In this document: one piece after another, positions 45,893 to 54,766 of the stretch
Position numbering within the stretch: position 1 is the stretch's first letter
Layout: every line of letters starts with the position of its first letter
Assembly: GCF_002979755.1 (NCBI RefSeq)
Contig: NZ_PCPP01000001.1
Location: 1,520,665-1,584,664, forward strand
Direction of reading: 5' to 3'
From: Chryseobacterium culicis
GTDB lineage: Bacteria; Bacteroidota; Bacteroidia; Flavobacteriales; Weeksellaceae
Length of the DNA: 64,000 nucleotides
The notes under the pieces: model-generated
Database searches by the model: none
What the model saw: the letters and a program-made list of their open reading frames with translations, nothing else
What the model was told of the DNA's origin: nothing
Program-made: the position numbers and the translations under genes

Positions 45893-46448
45893 AAACCTGT
45901 TTTTAAACCTTAGATACACTGCCTTAGCAGTGTGTCTGGGTTTATTTGCAATAATTTCATTTATTATTGTTCTTATTTCAAGTATTCCTTTTAACCCTAT
46001 TCAGTATAAATTTAACTATGTAAGTCAAGTTTACACCTATGCTCCTCAAGGTTGGGCATTTTTTACCCGAGAGGCAAAAGAAGATCAGGTTTATATTTAT
46101 AAAATTGAAAATAATAAACTAGAGAAAATTAGCCAGAAACATGCGAACCTAAGCAACTTTATAGGGTTATCCCGTAAAGTATCAAAAATGACAATGGAAG
46201 TGGAAATCATTGCCACGATGCTGGACAAAAAAAAATTCCCTAAAACAACATGGAATTATGATGAAAATCTTTATGGTAAAATTCCAGATCAGTTTATTAC
46301 CATTAAGAATCTCATAAAATCGCCTATTTTGTGTGGAGATTATTTAGTTGTCTACCATAGTATCGTTCCATGGGCATGGAGTAACTCAGCGTATAAAACA
46401 AGAATGCCCGCCAAAGTTATTAAAGTAAGAATAACATGTCAAAATTAA
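45849..46448 (+). CDS. SdpA-family antimicrobial peptide maturation protein
   Basis: A 199-aa protein with a single membrane segment (about 20-45) and an outer domain. The AFFTREAKEDQVYIYK segment and the preceding QVYTYAPQGW stretch fit SdpA. In B. subtilis SdpA works with SdpB to mature SdpC. The start at 45849 overlaps the SdpC gene by 44 bp; an alternative ATG at 45876 (MLHKIKNL) leaves an overlap of 17 bp and is equally possible. The stop overlaps the SdpB-like gene by 13 bp. Confidence 0.8.
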   Translation: MNYLFKKLLMLHKIKNLFLNLRYTALAVCLGLFAIISFIIVLISSIPFNPIQYKFNYVSQVYTYAPQGWAFFTREAKEDQVYIYKIENNKLEKISQKHANLSNFIGLSRKVSKMTMEVEIIATMLDKKKFPKTTWNYDENLYGKIPDQFITIKNLIKSPILCGDYLVVYHSIVPWAWSNSAYKTRMPAKVIKVRITCQN

Positions 46449-47338
46449 ACACTATTGAAAATAAACTGAGAGCATTCGCTTTCACCCATGCACCTTATAC
46501 CAATGTTGTGGGCTTATCAAGAAGCCTGATAGCACTGGGAACACTATTAACTCTTTTAATTAATCCGGTTGATACCATTTTTGTACGTAAAGTCTCTGGC
46601 AGCTTTATGATACCCACCTTGCAAAATGAGTTTGCCAGTAAAATCAACTTTTTTTATTTGCTTGGCAATCAGGATTTGGTCTTCATGAAATGGGGTGCAA
46701 TTATTATTTTAGCCCTCGTTATCAGCGGTTATTTCCAAAAGATCACCTGCATATTACATTGGTGGATTTCTTTTAGCTTTTTGCATACCGCAGCAGTAAT
46801 TGACGGAGGTGATCAGATTGCTACCATTCTGACTCTGCTTCTCATTCCTATTTGTATATTGGATAATAGGAAAAATCACTGGGATGCTAAAAAAGAAGAA
46901 CATCGTGCAACAAATCTTATTTCGATTTGCTTTCTGTATATGATCCGTTTGCAGGTGGCCATCATTTACTTCCATGCCTCTGTAGGGAAATTTGCACATC
47001 CCGAATGGGCTAATGGAACCGCTATTTATTATTGGCTTCATCATTCCAATTTTGGGATGCCTGATACTTTTAATTTTTTAAATCCATTTTTAGGAAACTC
47101 TTTATTTATTACATGTTTAACCTATGGTGTACTGATTTTAGAATTGTTACTTTTTTTAGCGTTATTTGCTAGTAGAAAGTACAGATTATCTATTCTGGTA
47201 GTGGCTTTAGTATTCCATTTCTTTATCATTATTTTCCATGGGATATTTTCGTTCTTCTTCTCGATTAGTGCAGCATTAATTCTGTATTTGTATCCAACAA
47301 ACGAAAATTTCAAATTAAAATGGTTTCAAAAAAAATAA
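46436..47338 (+). CDS. SdpB-family HTTM membrane protein
   Basis: A 300-aa polytopic membrane protein of the HTTM (vitamin K carboxylase-like) superfamily with the SdpB pattern: TNVVGLSRSLIALGTLLTLL at the start; DGGDQIATILTLLLIPICIL; RLQVAIIYFHASVGKFAHPE with W following, and a NGTAIYYWLHHSNFGMPD segment. SdpB is required, with SdpA, for production of mature SDP. The gene overlaps both neighbours (13 bp and 19 bp), so the genes are translated together. Confidence 0.88.
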   Translation: MSKLNTIENKLRAFAFTHAPYTNVVGLSRSLIALGTLLTLLINPVDTIFVRKVSGSFMIPTLQNEFASKINFFYLLGNQDLVFMKWGAIIILALVISGYFQKITCILHWWISFSFLHTAAVIDGGDQIATILTLLLIPICILDNRKNHWDAKKEEHRATNLISICFLYMIRLQVAIIYFHASVGKFAHPEWANGTAIYYWLHHSNFGMPDTFNFLNPFLGNSLFITCLTYGVLILELLLFLALFASRKYRLSILVVALVFHFFIIIFHGIFSFFFSISAALILYLYPTNENFKLKWFQKK

Positions 47339-47679
47339 AATTATTATTCTGCATTCCGTGCTTTATGGTTTTACTTTATACAGCCTATGTGCTATATACG
47401 TATGATCATATACCCGAAATGATCCCCATTCATGGATATGGTGATCATGTGGACGGATATGGAGATAAAATTTATTTATTTTTAACGATTGGATTGAATG
47501 TTCTGTTATTATTACTCATTTGGGTTTTGATTAAGATTCCGCAAAACCTCAATCTACCCATTGAGATTAATGATGATAACAGAGAATCTGTTTTCCAAAA
47601 TATACAGATATCTTTAGTTGTGCTCGCTGTTATTATTACAGTTATATTTTGTGTCTTATTTAAAGATACCGTATTTTAA
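47320..47679 (+). CDS. DUF1648 membrane protein, candidate immunity (SdpI N-terminus-like)
   Basis: A 119-aa protein with three membrane segments and the DUF1648 pattern between the first two (YDHIPEMIPIHGYGDHVDGY, then GDK). In B. subtilis the immunity protein SdpI has DUF1648 followed by a further conserved part; here only the first part is present. Overlap of 19 bp with the SdpB-like gene ties it to the Sdp set, and immunity is the natural role. That is an inference from order and domain. Confidence 0.75.
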   Translation: MVSKKIKLLFCIPCFMVLLYTAYVLYTYDHIPEMIPIHGYGDHVDGYGDKIYLFLTIGLNVLLLLLIWVLIKIPQNLNLPIEINDDNRESVFQNIQISLVVLAVIITVIFCVLFKDTVF

Positions 47680-47690
47680 TTTTTTTAGGA

Positions 47691-48944
47691 ATGAAAAAGT
47701 ATCTCAATTTATGTCTTCTTACCTTCTCTATTTTTACTTATTCACAAAGTAGAAAGGAAATCGGAAATAATTTCATACAAGCCTTATTTATTGAAGGAAA
47801 TGCTGAAAAAACACATCATTTTTTTGATGAATCTGTTGCCCAGCAAATTCCAATTAACATTTTAAAATCTCTGCCGGGACAACTGGAAGGACAGTTTGGC
47901 AAATTTAAAAATGTTATTGAAATCAATAATGAACAAGATACTTATTACTATTATTCTGAATTTGAAAAATCAAAACCTGATATTCAAATCACTTTTACTG
48001 ATCATAATAAGATTATAGGTTTTTATGTATTGCCTCATAAAGATTTTATTAAGGAAGATGATAAAACAACTTTAAAAATAAAGAGTGACGGATTAGAACT
48101 AAAGGGTACATTATTGCAGCCGACTGAAGACAATAAGAAAAAACTTGTCATTTTTGTTCATGGCTCCGGAGCGAATGACCGAAATGAAACGGTAGGAGAA
48201 AACAGTCCTTTTAAAGATATTGCGGAATACCTGTTAAAAAATGGAATTTCGTCATACCGATATGATAAAAGAAACTATTCTTATCCTGCAAGCTTTGATG
48301 ATCAATCAACCGCTGAACAGGAAACAATCAACGATGCAGTAAATGTTTCTACCTATTTTAAGAAGAATAATGATTTTAAAGGATACCAGATCATTATTTT
48401 AGGCCATAGTCTGGGAGCTTATCTGATGCCCAAAATAGCTTCTAAAGCAGAGGTATCCAAATATATTTTCTTATCCGGGAATGCAAGACCTCTGCAAAAT
48501 GTATTATTAGACCAGTTTGAATACCTTCATAAAATTGATGCTTCAGCAGTATCAGATGAAAATATTCACAATCTGAAGAAAGGGATTTCACTATTGAATT
48601 CCAGTACATTTAATGCAAATACCCCTAAAGAAGAATTACCCATGGGAATTCCAGCTGCTTACTGGAAATACCTGCAGAATTACCACCCTTTAGAAGAAGT
48701 AAAGCACATTAAAGTACCCATGTTTTTTGCTCAGGGCGACAGAGATTATCAGGTAACTGAAAAAGATTTTATGCTCTGGAAGACTGCATTAAAAAATAAT
48801 ACCTCTGCAGAATTTAAGTGGTATCCGGGATTAAGTCATTTGTACATTAAAGGTTCTGGCATCGCATCTCCAAAAGACTATACCGTAAAAGGGAAAGTGG
48901 ATGAGGTGTTTTTAACGGATTTGAAAAATTTTATTCTAAAATAA
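47691..48944 (+). CDS. Secreted alpha/beta hydrolase with DUF3887-like N-terminus
   Basis: A 417-aa protein with a signal peptide (KKYLNLCLLTFSIFTYS) and a short DUF3887-like region (about 20-120). The alpha/beta-hydrolase domain has the oxyanion strand FVHGSGANDRNE, nucleophile S240 (LGHSLGAYLM), an acid (QGDRDYQV) and the final His in GLSHLYIK. It starts 12 bp after the DUF1648 gene, so it belongs to the operon. It could act on a peptide, lipid or lactone; the link to peptide processing is only positional. Confidence 0.85.
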   Translation: MKKYLNLCLLTFSIFTYSQSRKEIGNNFIQALFIEGNAEKTHHFFDESVAQQIPINILKSLPGQLEGQFGKFKNVIEINNEQDTYYYYSEFEKSKPDIQITFTDHNKIIGFYVLPHKDFIKEDDKTTLKIKSDGLELKGTLLQPTEDNKKKLVIFVHGSGANDRNETVGENSPFKDIAEYLLKNGISSYRYDKRNYSYPASFDDQSTAEQETINDAVNVSTYFKKNNDFKGYQIIILGHSLGAYLMPKIASKAEVSKYIFLSGNARPLQNVLLDQFEYLHKIDASAVSDENIHNLKKGISLLNSSTFNANTPKEELPMGIPAAYWKYLQNYHPLEEVKHIKVPMFFAQGDRDYQVTEKDFMLWKTALKNNTSAEFKWYPGLSHLYIKGSGIASPKDYTVKGKVDEVFLTDLKNFILK

Positions 48945-49012
48945 CAAGCATGTCGGACACACTGAAACAGCGACAAAAAATTTGAAAGTAAGTAAAACTA
49001 ATAACTTTTAAC

Positions 49013-49330
49013 ATGAAAAAAAGTACCATTCTCTTTTCTGCTATTTTAGCAGTAATTGTGGGATCTTCATTTACCCATGCTAACTCTAGTAAAGGTCAAA
49101 ATCTAGATTTAAATACTATCAAAAAAGGACAAATCGTTGATGTTAAAGATTTACGAGGCCATAAGCAAATTGTAAATGTTGTCATAGACGGATCTATTGT
49201 AACCAATCAGGTTAACACAACCGATGTTATCGTTACCCAAAATTATGCTGTAGTAGGCACTTCACCAGGTACTGGAACCGGTACAGGAAAAAATACGAAA
49301 CTCGAAAACTTGATTAATCATTACAAATAA
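49013..49330 (+). CDS. Tandem secreted peptide 1 (GTGTG-tail family)
   Basis: A 105-aa precursor: signal peptide (KKSTILFSAILAVIVGSSFT, cut near HANS), a variable middle (IVDVKDLRGHKQIVNV), a short GTG-repeat linker (SPGTGTGTG) and a tail GKNTKLENLINHYK. The same design is found in the next two genes. It starts 68 bp after the hydrolase gene. It shares the tail almost exactly with its paralogues, while the middle is the most divergent of the three. Confidence 0.8.
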   Translation: MKKSTILFSAILAVIVGSSFTHANSSKGQNLDLNTIKKGQIVDVKDLRGHKQIVNVVIDGSIVTNQVNTTDVIVTQNYAVVGTSPGTGTGTGKNTKLENLINHYK

Positions 49331-49349
49331 TTTTTAAAACTTAATAAAA

Positions 49350-49673
49350 ATGAAAAAAAGTACATTCTTATTTTCAGCAGCTTTAGTAGTAATCGTTGCC
49401 TCTTCTTTTTCACAAGCAAATTCTAATAGACTTGAAGATTTAAACAATGATATAACCAGTAACAAAAACCAATCAATTTCAATAAAAGATCTAAGGGGTT
49501 ACAAAAACAATATAATAATCGGTACATCTGCTACAGCTATGCCTGGAACATTAGATAATCTAGCTACAACAGATTCAAGTACAGGATATTTTGTATCAGG
49601 CCCTGGGACCGGAACTGGAACAGGGACTGGAAAAAACACAAAACTTGAAAACTTAATTAATCATTACAAATAA
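49350..49673 (+). CDS. Tandem secreted peptide 2 (GTGTG-tail family)
   Basis: A 107-aa paralogue: signal peptide (KKSTFLFSAALVVIVASSFS, then QANS), then SIKDLRGYKNNIIIGTSATA, MPGTLDNLATTDSSTG and the linker GPGTGTGTGTGKN with tail TKLENLINHYK. It is separated from gene 1 by 19 bp and from gene 3 by 19 bp, and the spacers are nearly identical, so duplication included the spacer. The middle is clearly conserved with peptide 3. Confidence 0.82.
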   Translation: MKKSTFLFSAALVVIVASSFSQANSNRLEDLNNDITSNKNQSISIKDLRGYKNNIIIGTSATAMPGTLDNLATTDSSTGYFVSGPGTGTGTGTGKNTKLENLINHYK

Positions 49674-49692
49674 TTTTTAAAACTTAATAAAC

Positions 49693-50019
49693 ATGAAAAA
49701 AAGTACATTTCTATTTTCAGCAGCTTTAGTAGTAATTATTGCTTCTTCATTTTCACAGGTAAACTCCAGCAGAGTTGAGGATTTAAACAATACAACAGGA
49801 AACAAGAACCATTCAATTTCTATACAGAATTTAAATGGTTATAAAAACAATGTTGTTGTGGGTTCATCTGCTACAGCTTTTCCTGGAACATTAGATAATC
49901 AGGTTACAGCAGATTCAAGTACAGGATTTTTTCTATCAGGCCCTGGGACCGGAACCGGAACAGGTTTAGGGACTGGAAAAAATACAAAACTTGAAAATTT
50001 AATTAATAACTATAAATAG
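49693..50019 (+). CDS. Tandem secreted peptide 3 (GTGTG-tail family)
   Basis: A 108-aa paralogue, closest to peptide 2. It has the same signal peptide, a NLNGYKNNVVVGSSATA core, FPGTLDNQVTADSSTG and a GPGTGTGTGLGTG linker, ending in GKNTKLENLINNYK. The one extra linker unit and the N for H in the tail are the only differences in that part. All three sit before an SdpA/SdpB-like pair, so they are candidate substrates. Confidence 0.82.
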   Translation: MKKSTFLFSAALVVIIASSFSQVNSSRVEDLNNTTGNKNHSISIQNLNGYKNNVVVGSSATAFPGTLDNQVTADSSTGFFLSGPGTGTGTGLGTGKNTKLENLINNYK

Positions 50020-50146
50020 GAGTTAGCCTGAAACTTTTGAACCCTACCCTGTTCATCAGTTATCAATAAGGTTTTTTTTACTATTCTCGAATAATAGTTT
50101 ATTAATTTCCAATAAACTGTTGTTCGGGAATATTTTATATACAATT

Positions 50147-50728
50147 ATGAAGAAACAAGAATTTCCTTTTAGAAAAAAGATTTATTTAACAATTACCTTT
50201 ACCATAATTTCAATCATCCTGTTATCGTCTGTAAAAACAACAGTAGACAGTGTGTGCAATTATTATCAGTATGACAAGAATACTCCTTTAAACAATTTTC
50301 TAACCTCTGTTTATAATATTAAGCCTTTAAGAGTTTTTAATTCATATACAGGTTTCGAGACTGGTTATGGTTTTTTTGGGACGAATGTATCCAGTGATTT
50401 TGTGATCATTTACGACCTGCTGGATAAACAAGGAAACAAAGTTGACAGCAAGAAATTTAAATTGAATACCAAAGAAGCCAGCGTTCGTTTTACTTCTTTA
50501 AACAGGTTATTTCTTGATAAACTGACGGGAGACAAAAATGAAATGTTTAATAAATATATTGACATTGTACTGAAAGAAATGTCAAAGCACATTTATAATC
50601 AATATAATGGTAAGTATGGGGTTCATCTCAAGGTATATCTTTACAATTACCCAGCATTACAGGAATATGTAAAAGGCAAGAATAAGACAGAATTATTTTT
50701 AACTAATGAAATGACCTATATTAAATAA
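50147..50728 (+). CDS. SdpA-like membrane-anchored protein, second set
   Basis: A 193-aa protein from the ATG at 50147 (a TTG at 50120 is in frame but gives no better start). A single membrane segment (about 12-32) is followed by an outer domain with GYGFFGTNVSSDFVIIYDLL. This resembles the GW.FFTR part of SdpA, and its partner is an HTTM protein as in Sdp. I do not recognise a named family. It overlaps the HTTM gene by one base (TAATG). Confidence 0.7.
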   Translation: MKKQEFPFRKKIYLTITFTIISIILLSSVKTTVDSVCNYYQYDKNTPLNNFLTSVYNIKPLRVFNSYTGFETGYGFFGTNVSSDFVIIYDLLDKQGNKVDSKKFKLNTKEASVRFTSLNRLFLDKLTGDKNEMFNKYIDIVLKEMSKHIYNQYNGKYGVHLKVYLYNYPALQEYVKGKNKTELFLTNEMTYIK

Positions 50729-51576
50729 TGGACAGAATTTATACTTTTTTCTTTACTCAGCAAAATAACAATTTTTGGCTTACCTTTTTCAGAATCGCAA
50801 TATCTTTACTCATCATCATTCATTTTGTATCTATATTACCTGATTTCAAAAATCTTTATTCAGTAAATGAAGGGGTAATCGGGTACAATGTAACGGATAT
50901 TTTTGTTCCGGATTACTTAATAAATTTACCCAAAATCATTATTTTTTTTGATACAATAGGGATTGCCCCTGATACGACAATTCTATCATTTAAAATCCTT
51001 TTCCTGGCTGCTTTAGGTACGTTGTTATTAGGCTACAAACAAAACCTATCAGCACTTATTGTTCTTTTTTTACAAATCGCTCTCGTAAAAACTAACTCCT
51101 ATTATGCTTATGGCGTTGATTTTTTCACCAGCATGTCTCTTTTTTATCTAGCCATCATTCCTCGTGATCTGTCATCACTCGCATTATCTCCTTTTAAACG
51201 ATTATTTCAAATTCATGTATCAATCGTATACTTTTTTGCAGGTTTTGATAAGATCATTGGCACCAACTGGTGGAATGGAGAAAACATATGGAAGGCCATT
51301 AATTTACCTTTCGCTACCAATACATATGACATTACATTTCTAGGACATTTTCCTATCTTATTAACTGTTTTTGGACTGTTAACCGTTATTTTAGAGCTGA
51401 CTTATCCTTTTTTTGTATGGCAGCCAAAAATTTCAAAATACTGGATATATTTAACGATTTTAATGCATGTGGGAATAGCATTTATATTAAATCTGTATTT
51501 TTTTAGTTCCATAATGATCATTTGGAATCTGACTTTACTGTTTTCTTTTAACAATGAAAAACCTACTCAGTCTTAA
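50728..51576 (+). CDS. HTTM-domain membrane protein, SdpB-like, second set
   Basis: A 282-aa membrane protein of the HTTM superfamily. It has eight or so membrane segments, an IHFVSILPDFKNLYSVNEGV stretch, YGVDFFTSMSLFYLAIIPRD and the FQIHVSIVYFFAGFDKIIGT region with NWWNGENIW (the histidine-rich, Trp-rich core of this superfamily). It sits after the SdpA-like gene as SdpB does after SdpA. A terminator follows 14 bp later. It is a different protein from the SdpB of the first set, not a recent copy. Confidence 0.85.
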   Translation: MDRIYTFFFTQQNNNFWLTFFRIAISLLIIIHFVSILPDFKNLYSVNEGVIGYNVTDIFVPDYLINLPKIIIFFDTIGIAPDTTILSFKILFLAALGTLLLGYKQNLSALIVLFLQIALVKTNSYYAYGVDFFTSMSLFYLAIIPRDLSSLALSPFKRLFQIHVSIVYFFAGFDKIIGTNWWNGENIWKAINLPFATNTYDITFLGHFPILLTVFGLLTVILELTYPFFVWQPKISKYWIYLTILMHVGIAFILNLYFFSSIMIIWNLTLLFSFNNEKPTQS

Positions 51577-51590
51577 TCTTACTGATTAAA

Positions 51591-51622
51591 AAAATCCGTT
51601 TCAGTGGCGAAACGGATTTTTT
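51591..51622 (+). terminator. Terminator of the peptide operon
   Basis: AAAATCCGTTTC (51591-51602) and GAAACGGATTTT (51609-51620) form a perfect 12-bp stem with a 6-nt loop and a TTT tail, 14 bp after the HTTM stop. Confidence 0.88.
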
Positions 51623-51773
51623 ATGCTAAAGATGATGTATTGGGGTATTTTAAAACCAATCGAAGGATTAGCTTTTCTTTTTTACCTATATTTGATTTGA
51701 ATGGAAAATTAGGAGGTCACCCCCAATGGAAACTAGAAATTATTCATCAGAAATCCTGAACACAGACTGAAAT

Positions 51774-52283
51774 ATGAGAATTGCAATATTCGGTGCTCAC
51801 CAAGTTGGTAAAACCACATTAGCAGAAGAACTTCTTGAAAACCTTCCCGGATATACATTGGAAACAGAGCCTTATTATCAAATGGAATCTTCAGGTTTTG
51901 AATTTTCAGAAGAACCCAATGCAGAAGACTTCGTTGAGCAGTTTAATTATTCCGTACAACTTATTTCCCAAAGCGGTAACGATGTACTATTTGACAGATG
52001 TTTCATTGATATCTTAGCTTATCTTCATATTCTTGATCCGCACCGAAATATTAAGCCTCTTTTTGAAAAAGCCCAGGCCATGATTTCCGAAATTGATCTT
52101 TTTGTATTTGTTCCCATTGAAGAACCGGATCTGATCCATGAGCATGAGATTGACTTTCCCAAACTTAGAAATCAGGTTAATGATGTACTCCACGACTGGA
52201 TTGATGATTTTGGAATAGAAGCAGTCAAAGCAAGTGGTACAGTATCGAAACGGAGAGATCAGGTGCTTGCTAAAATTTCATGA
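51774..52283 (+). CDS. P-loop nucleotide-binding protein (AAA_28/NadR-like kinase fold)
   Basis: A 169-aa protein with a P-loop GAHQVGKTT at residues 7-15 and a DRCFIDILAY segment after the second strand. This fold is used by nucleoside/nicotinamide riboside-type kinases and by many ATPases. The substrate is not visible. It stands alone between two terminators. Confidence 0.82.
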   Translation: MRIAIFGAHQVGKTTLAEELLENLPGYTLETEPYYQMESSGFEFSEEPNAEDFVEQFNYSVQLISQSGNDVLFDRCFIDILAYLHILDPHRNIKPLFEKAQAMISEIDLFVFVPIEEPDLIHEHEIDFPKLRNQVNDVLHDWIDDFGIEAVKASGTVSKRRDQVLAKIS

Positions 52284-52304
52284 TCAATGATGACCTATCA
52301 AAAA

Positions 52305-52333
52305 AATCAGAGCAGAAATAATCTACTCTGATT
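52305..52333. terminator. Hairpin terminator, near-identical to the one at 26383
   Basis: AATCAGAGCAGA (52305-52316) and TCTACTCTGATT (52322-52333) pair with one mismatch; the two converging genes end at 52283 and 52375. Its reverse complement differs from the hairpin at 26383-26411 by one base, so this is a dispersed element. Confidence 0.7.
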
Positions 52334-52374
52334 GGGTATTGATTAGCAATTATTTAAATTCTTTTCAGAACAAA

Positions 52375-54285
52375 TTATGAATTATCTGAAAAGAGCATAT
52401 CTTTTTCAGTTACTGTTTTTGCAGCCTTATCATTCACATACACAGGGATACCGCCTACCCACGTTTCCAATACCGGAATATCTCTCATTTTCATATATTG
52501 CAACGATGGGGTATTTAATGAAAGAGGATCTTGTTCCAGGATAACGAAATCTGCAAAATATCCTTCCTCTAAAGACCCTACCCATTTATCCGCATAACAC
52601 TGCCAGGCAGCATCATAAGTAACCGCAATCAAAGCCTGCTCTGGGGTAAGACGCTCGGCGCTGTTTAACACTTCAACCTCCGTTGGATTCTTTTCCATGA
52701 TTCTGGTAATCGACTGTTCCATCATTCTTAAAGGGCCTAATGGGCTTACCTCATTGTCGCTATGAAGGGTAATTCTCATACCAGCGGCAAGCGTTGATCC
52801 GCAAAGGTCAAGCATCTGCGCTTTCTCACCAAAGATCACTTCCTTAAAAGCATAGCCCCAATAGCCTACATGCCCGATAAGGAAGCTTGGAGAAACTCCC
52901 ATCTGAAGCATATTGGTAATTTGATCCGCTGTCAGCAGCGAACAGTGTTCTATACGGTTACGAAGCTCACGGCCTTTATATTGAGCAAGACTACGCTGAT
53001 AAGCATTGATCGCAAATGTTACGGCCTGATCTCCATTAGCGTGAACCATTAGCGGCCAGCCTTTTACAGCCACCACCGTATTGATTAATGTATTATAGCT
53101 TGGCGGAATTGTATGGGCAGGAATACCTGTCTGCGGAAAATTAAATACCCCTGTATTATTAGCAGGATCACACAGGTAAGGAGCGCTCTGATAACCAGTC
53201 AGTCCTTGGTTGGAACCATCTGAAACCACTTTAATATGTCCGTAATATACAGGTTTATAGTGTTCCGGTTCTTGATAAGGTTCAAGTTTATCTACATCTG
53301 CCTGGTTGGAACAAAGGTATGCTCCACCCGTTCTTACCCATTCAGGGTGAGTCTCGAAATATTTGGTTAAAAGTATTTCTGAGTCCTTATTCAGACCCGC
53401 ATCATACATAAAAGTAACACCTCTTGAATTGGCTGTATTGAAAAGATTGGTAAGATACCTGTTAATCTCTATGCTCATCGCAATGATCTGCAGCTTTACC
53501 GTCTTCAATGCAGGAGTCATCTGTAAACCTTCCTGCAATTGGCCTTTGGTTTCACTGATATATTTATCAACAGTTTTATACTCGTCACTGATATCAGAAT
53601 TATTTTTAAACACATGTTCCAGCGCCTTGGTATTCAGATAAAGGGTATGCATGGAAGCACTTAACAGCATCATTGGGGTATCATGATTAATACTATCAAG
53701 TATTACATTATCAATCGTTATTAGTTCTTTTTTACCATTTTTATCTTCAAAAGGCATTAACGAAGGATCTAATCCTCTTCCTAAAATAACAGGTCCGGGA
53801 ATTTTAGGAACGTGATTGTTGATGATTGTTCCCACAGATGCCAAATCGTATATAGCTTTTAAATTTTGTCCTTCAAAAGGGCTCAGATCCAGCCAGCCAT
53901 GCATCATTGCGGTAGGAACCATATGAACGTGAGGTTCTATCAGACCAGGAAGTAAAGTTTGAGTACCGGTTAATTCTCTTCTTTGAAATCCCTGATACTT
54001 CTCTTTCATATACGATTCTACCTGATCTTTTGTACCGGTTACCACAACTTTTCCATCCGCAATCCCAACAGAGGGAACGGTGTCTGTAGATCCTCCAATC
54101 ATAGGACGGATGGTTCCTCCGCTGATCATCAGGGTTTGTGGTTTTTCGTGGGTTGCTTTTCCGGAACCCGGATTTATTTTGGTCATATTTTCTGCACTGA
54201 AGAGTTCTTCTTTAAGAACATCTAAAACAGGATTGTGGCAAGAGCAATGCGTGCAGCCATGCGTGTGTGAGTGTGATTTTTCCAT
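52375..54285 (-). CDS. Metal-dependent amidohydrolase (YtcJ/amidohydrolase-3 family)
   Basis: A 636-aa enzyme of the amidohydrolase superfamily. The metal motif H119-V-H121 lies in LLPGLIEPHVHMVPTAMMHG; a further LKDGS-type region (KVVSDGSNQG) and HSD (ITLHSDNEVSPLGP) fit the YtcJ-type family. Residues 5-17 are a His/Cys-rich tail (HSHTHGCTHCSCH), unusual for the family, which could bind a metal. No signal peptide is present. The substrate is unknown. Confidence 0.88.
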   Translation of the reverse strand: MEKSHSHTHGCTHCSCHNPVLDVLKEELFSAENMTKINPGSGKATHEKPQTLMISGGTIRPMIGGSTDTVPSVGIADGKVVVTGTKDQVESYMKEKYQGFQRRELTGTQTLLPGLIEPHVHMVPTAMMHGWLDLSPFEGQNLKAIYDLASVGTIINNHVPKIPGPVILGRGLDPSLMPFEDKNGKKELITIDNVILDSINHDTPMMLLSASMHTLYLNTKALEHVFKNNSDISDEYKTVDKYISETKGQLQEGLQMTPALKTVKLQIIAMSIEINRYLTNLFNTANSRGVTFMYDAGLNKDSEILLTKYFETHPEWVRTGGAYLCSNQADVDKLEPYQEPEHYKPVYYGHIKVVSDGSNQGLTGYQSAPYLCDPANNTGVFNFPQTGIPAHTIPPSYNTLINTVVAVKGWPLMVHANGDQAVTFAINAYQRSLAQYKGRELRNRIEHCSLLTADQITNMLQMGVSPSFLIGHVGYWGYAFKEVIFGEKAQMLDLCGSTLAAGMRITLHSDNEVSPLGPLRMMEQSITRIMEKNPTEVEVLNSAERLTPEQALIAVTYDAAWQCYADKWVGSLEEGYFADFVILEQDPLSLNTPSLQYMKMRDIPVLETWVGGIPVYVNDKAAKTVTEKDMLFSDNS

Positions 54286-54766
54286 AAGAATAATTGGGTT
54301 TAAAAGTGTGTGTAAGTTTAATTCTGTTTGTATCGATTTTTAATTGTGATGTACATAGTAATACAAGCCTGTCATGGGATGAGGCTTATGATATGATGAG
54401 AATAAATAAGGATTGTTTTTAGAATATTATACTCAAGTAAATACTGGGATGTGAATAAATTTCATTTGTTTTCATGTTTTAGTTTATTTCATAAAAATAA
54501 TAAAAATATCCGTTCAAAACTTATTTTATCACTTAATATTGATTAATTATTTACATCTAATTTTTTAATTTACAGTACGTTGCTACTTAATTCACAATTC
54601 CATTCTGAATCTTTCAAATGGTTTACCATGCATGGTATCTCGAAATTCTCCCTCCTGAAGTGTAATCAATCCCACTTCTTTCTGGTGAAATAACCCGTTA
54701 AATATCAATTATCGAAGTCTTTAAATGACTACATTAGCAAAGAATTAAAATGCGCTGAGATTTCTT
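54286..54766. other. Gene-free region between divergent genes
   Basis: 481 bp of AT-rich sequence, with no hairpin or promoter box I can support. No ORF of note lies in it. Confidence 0.4.
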
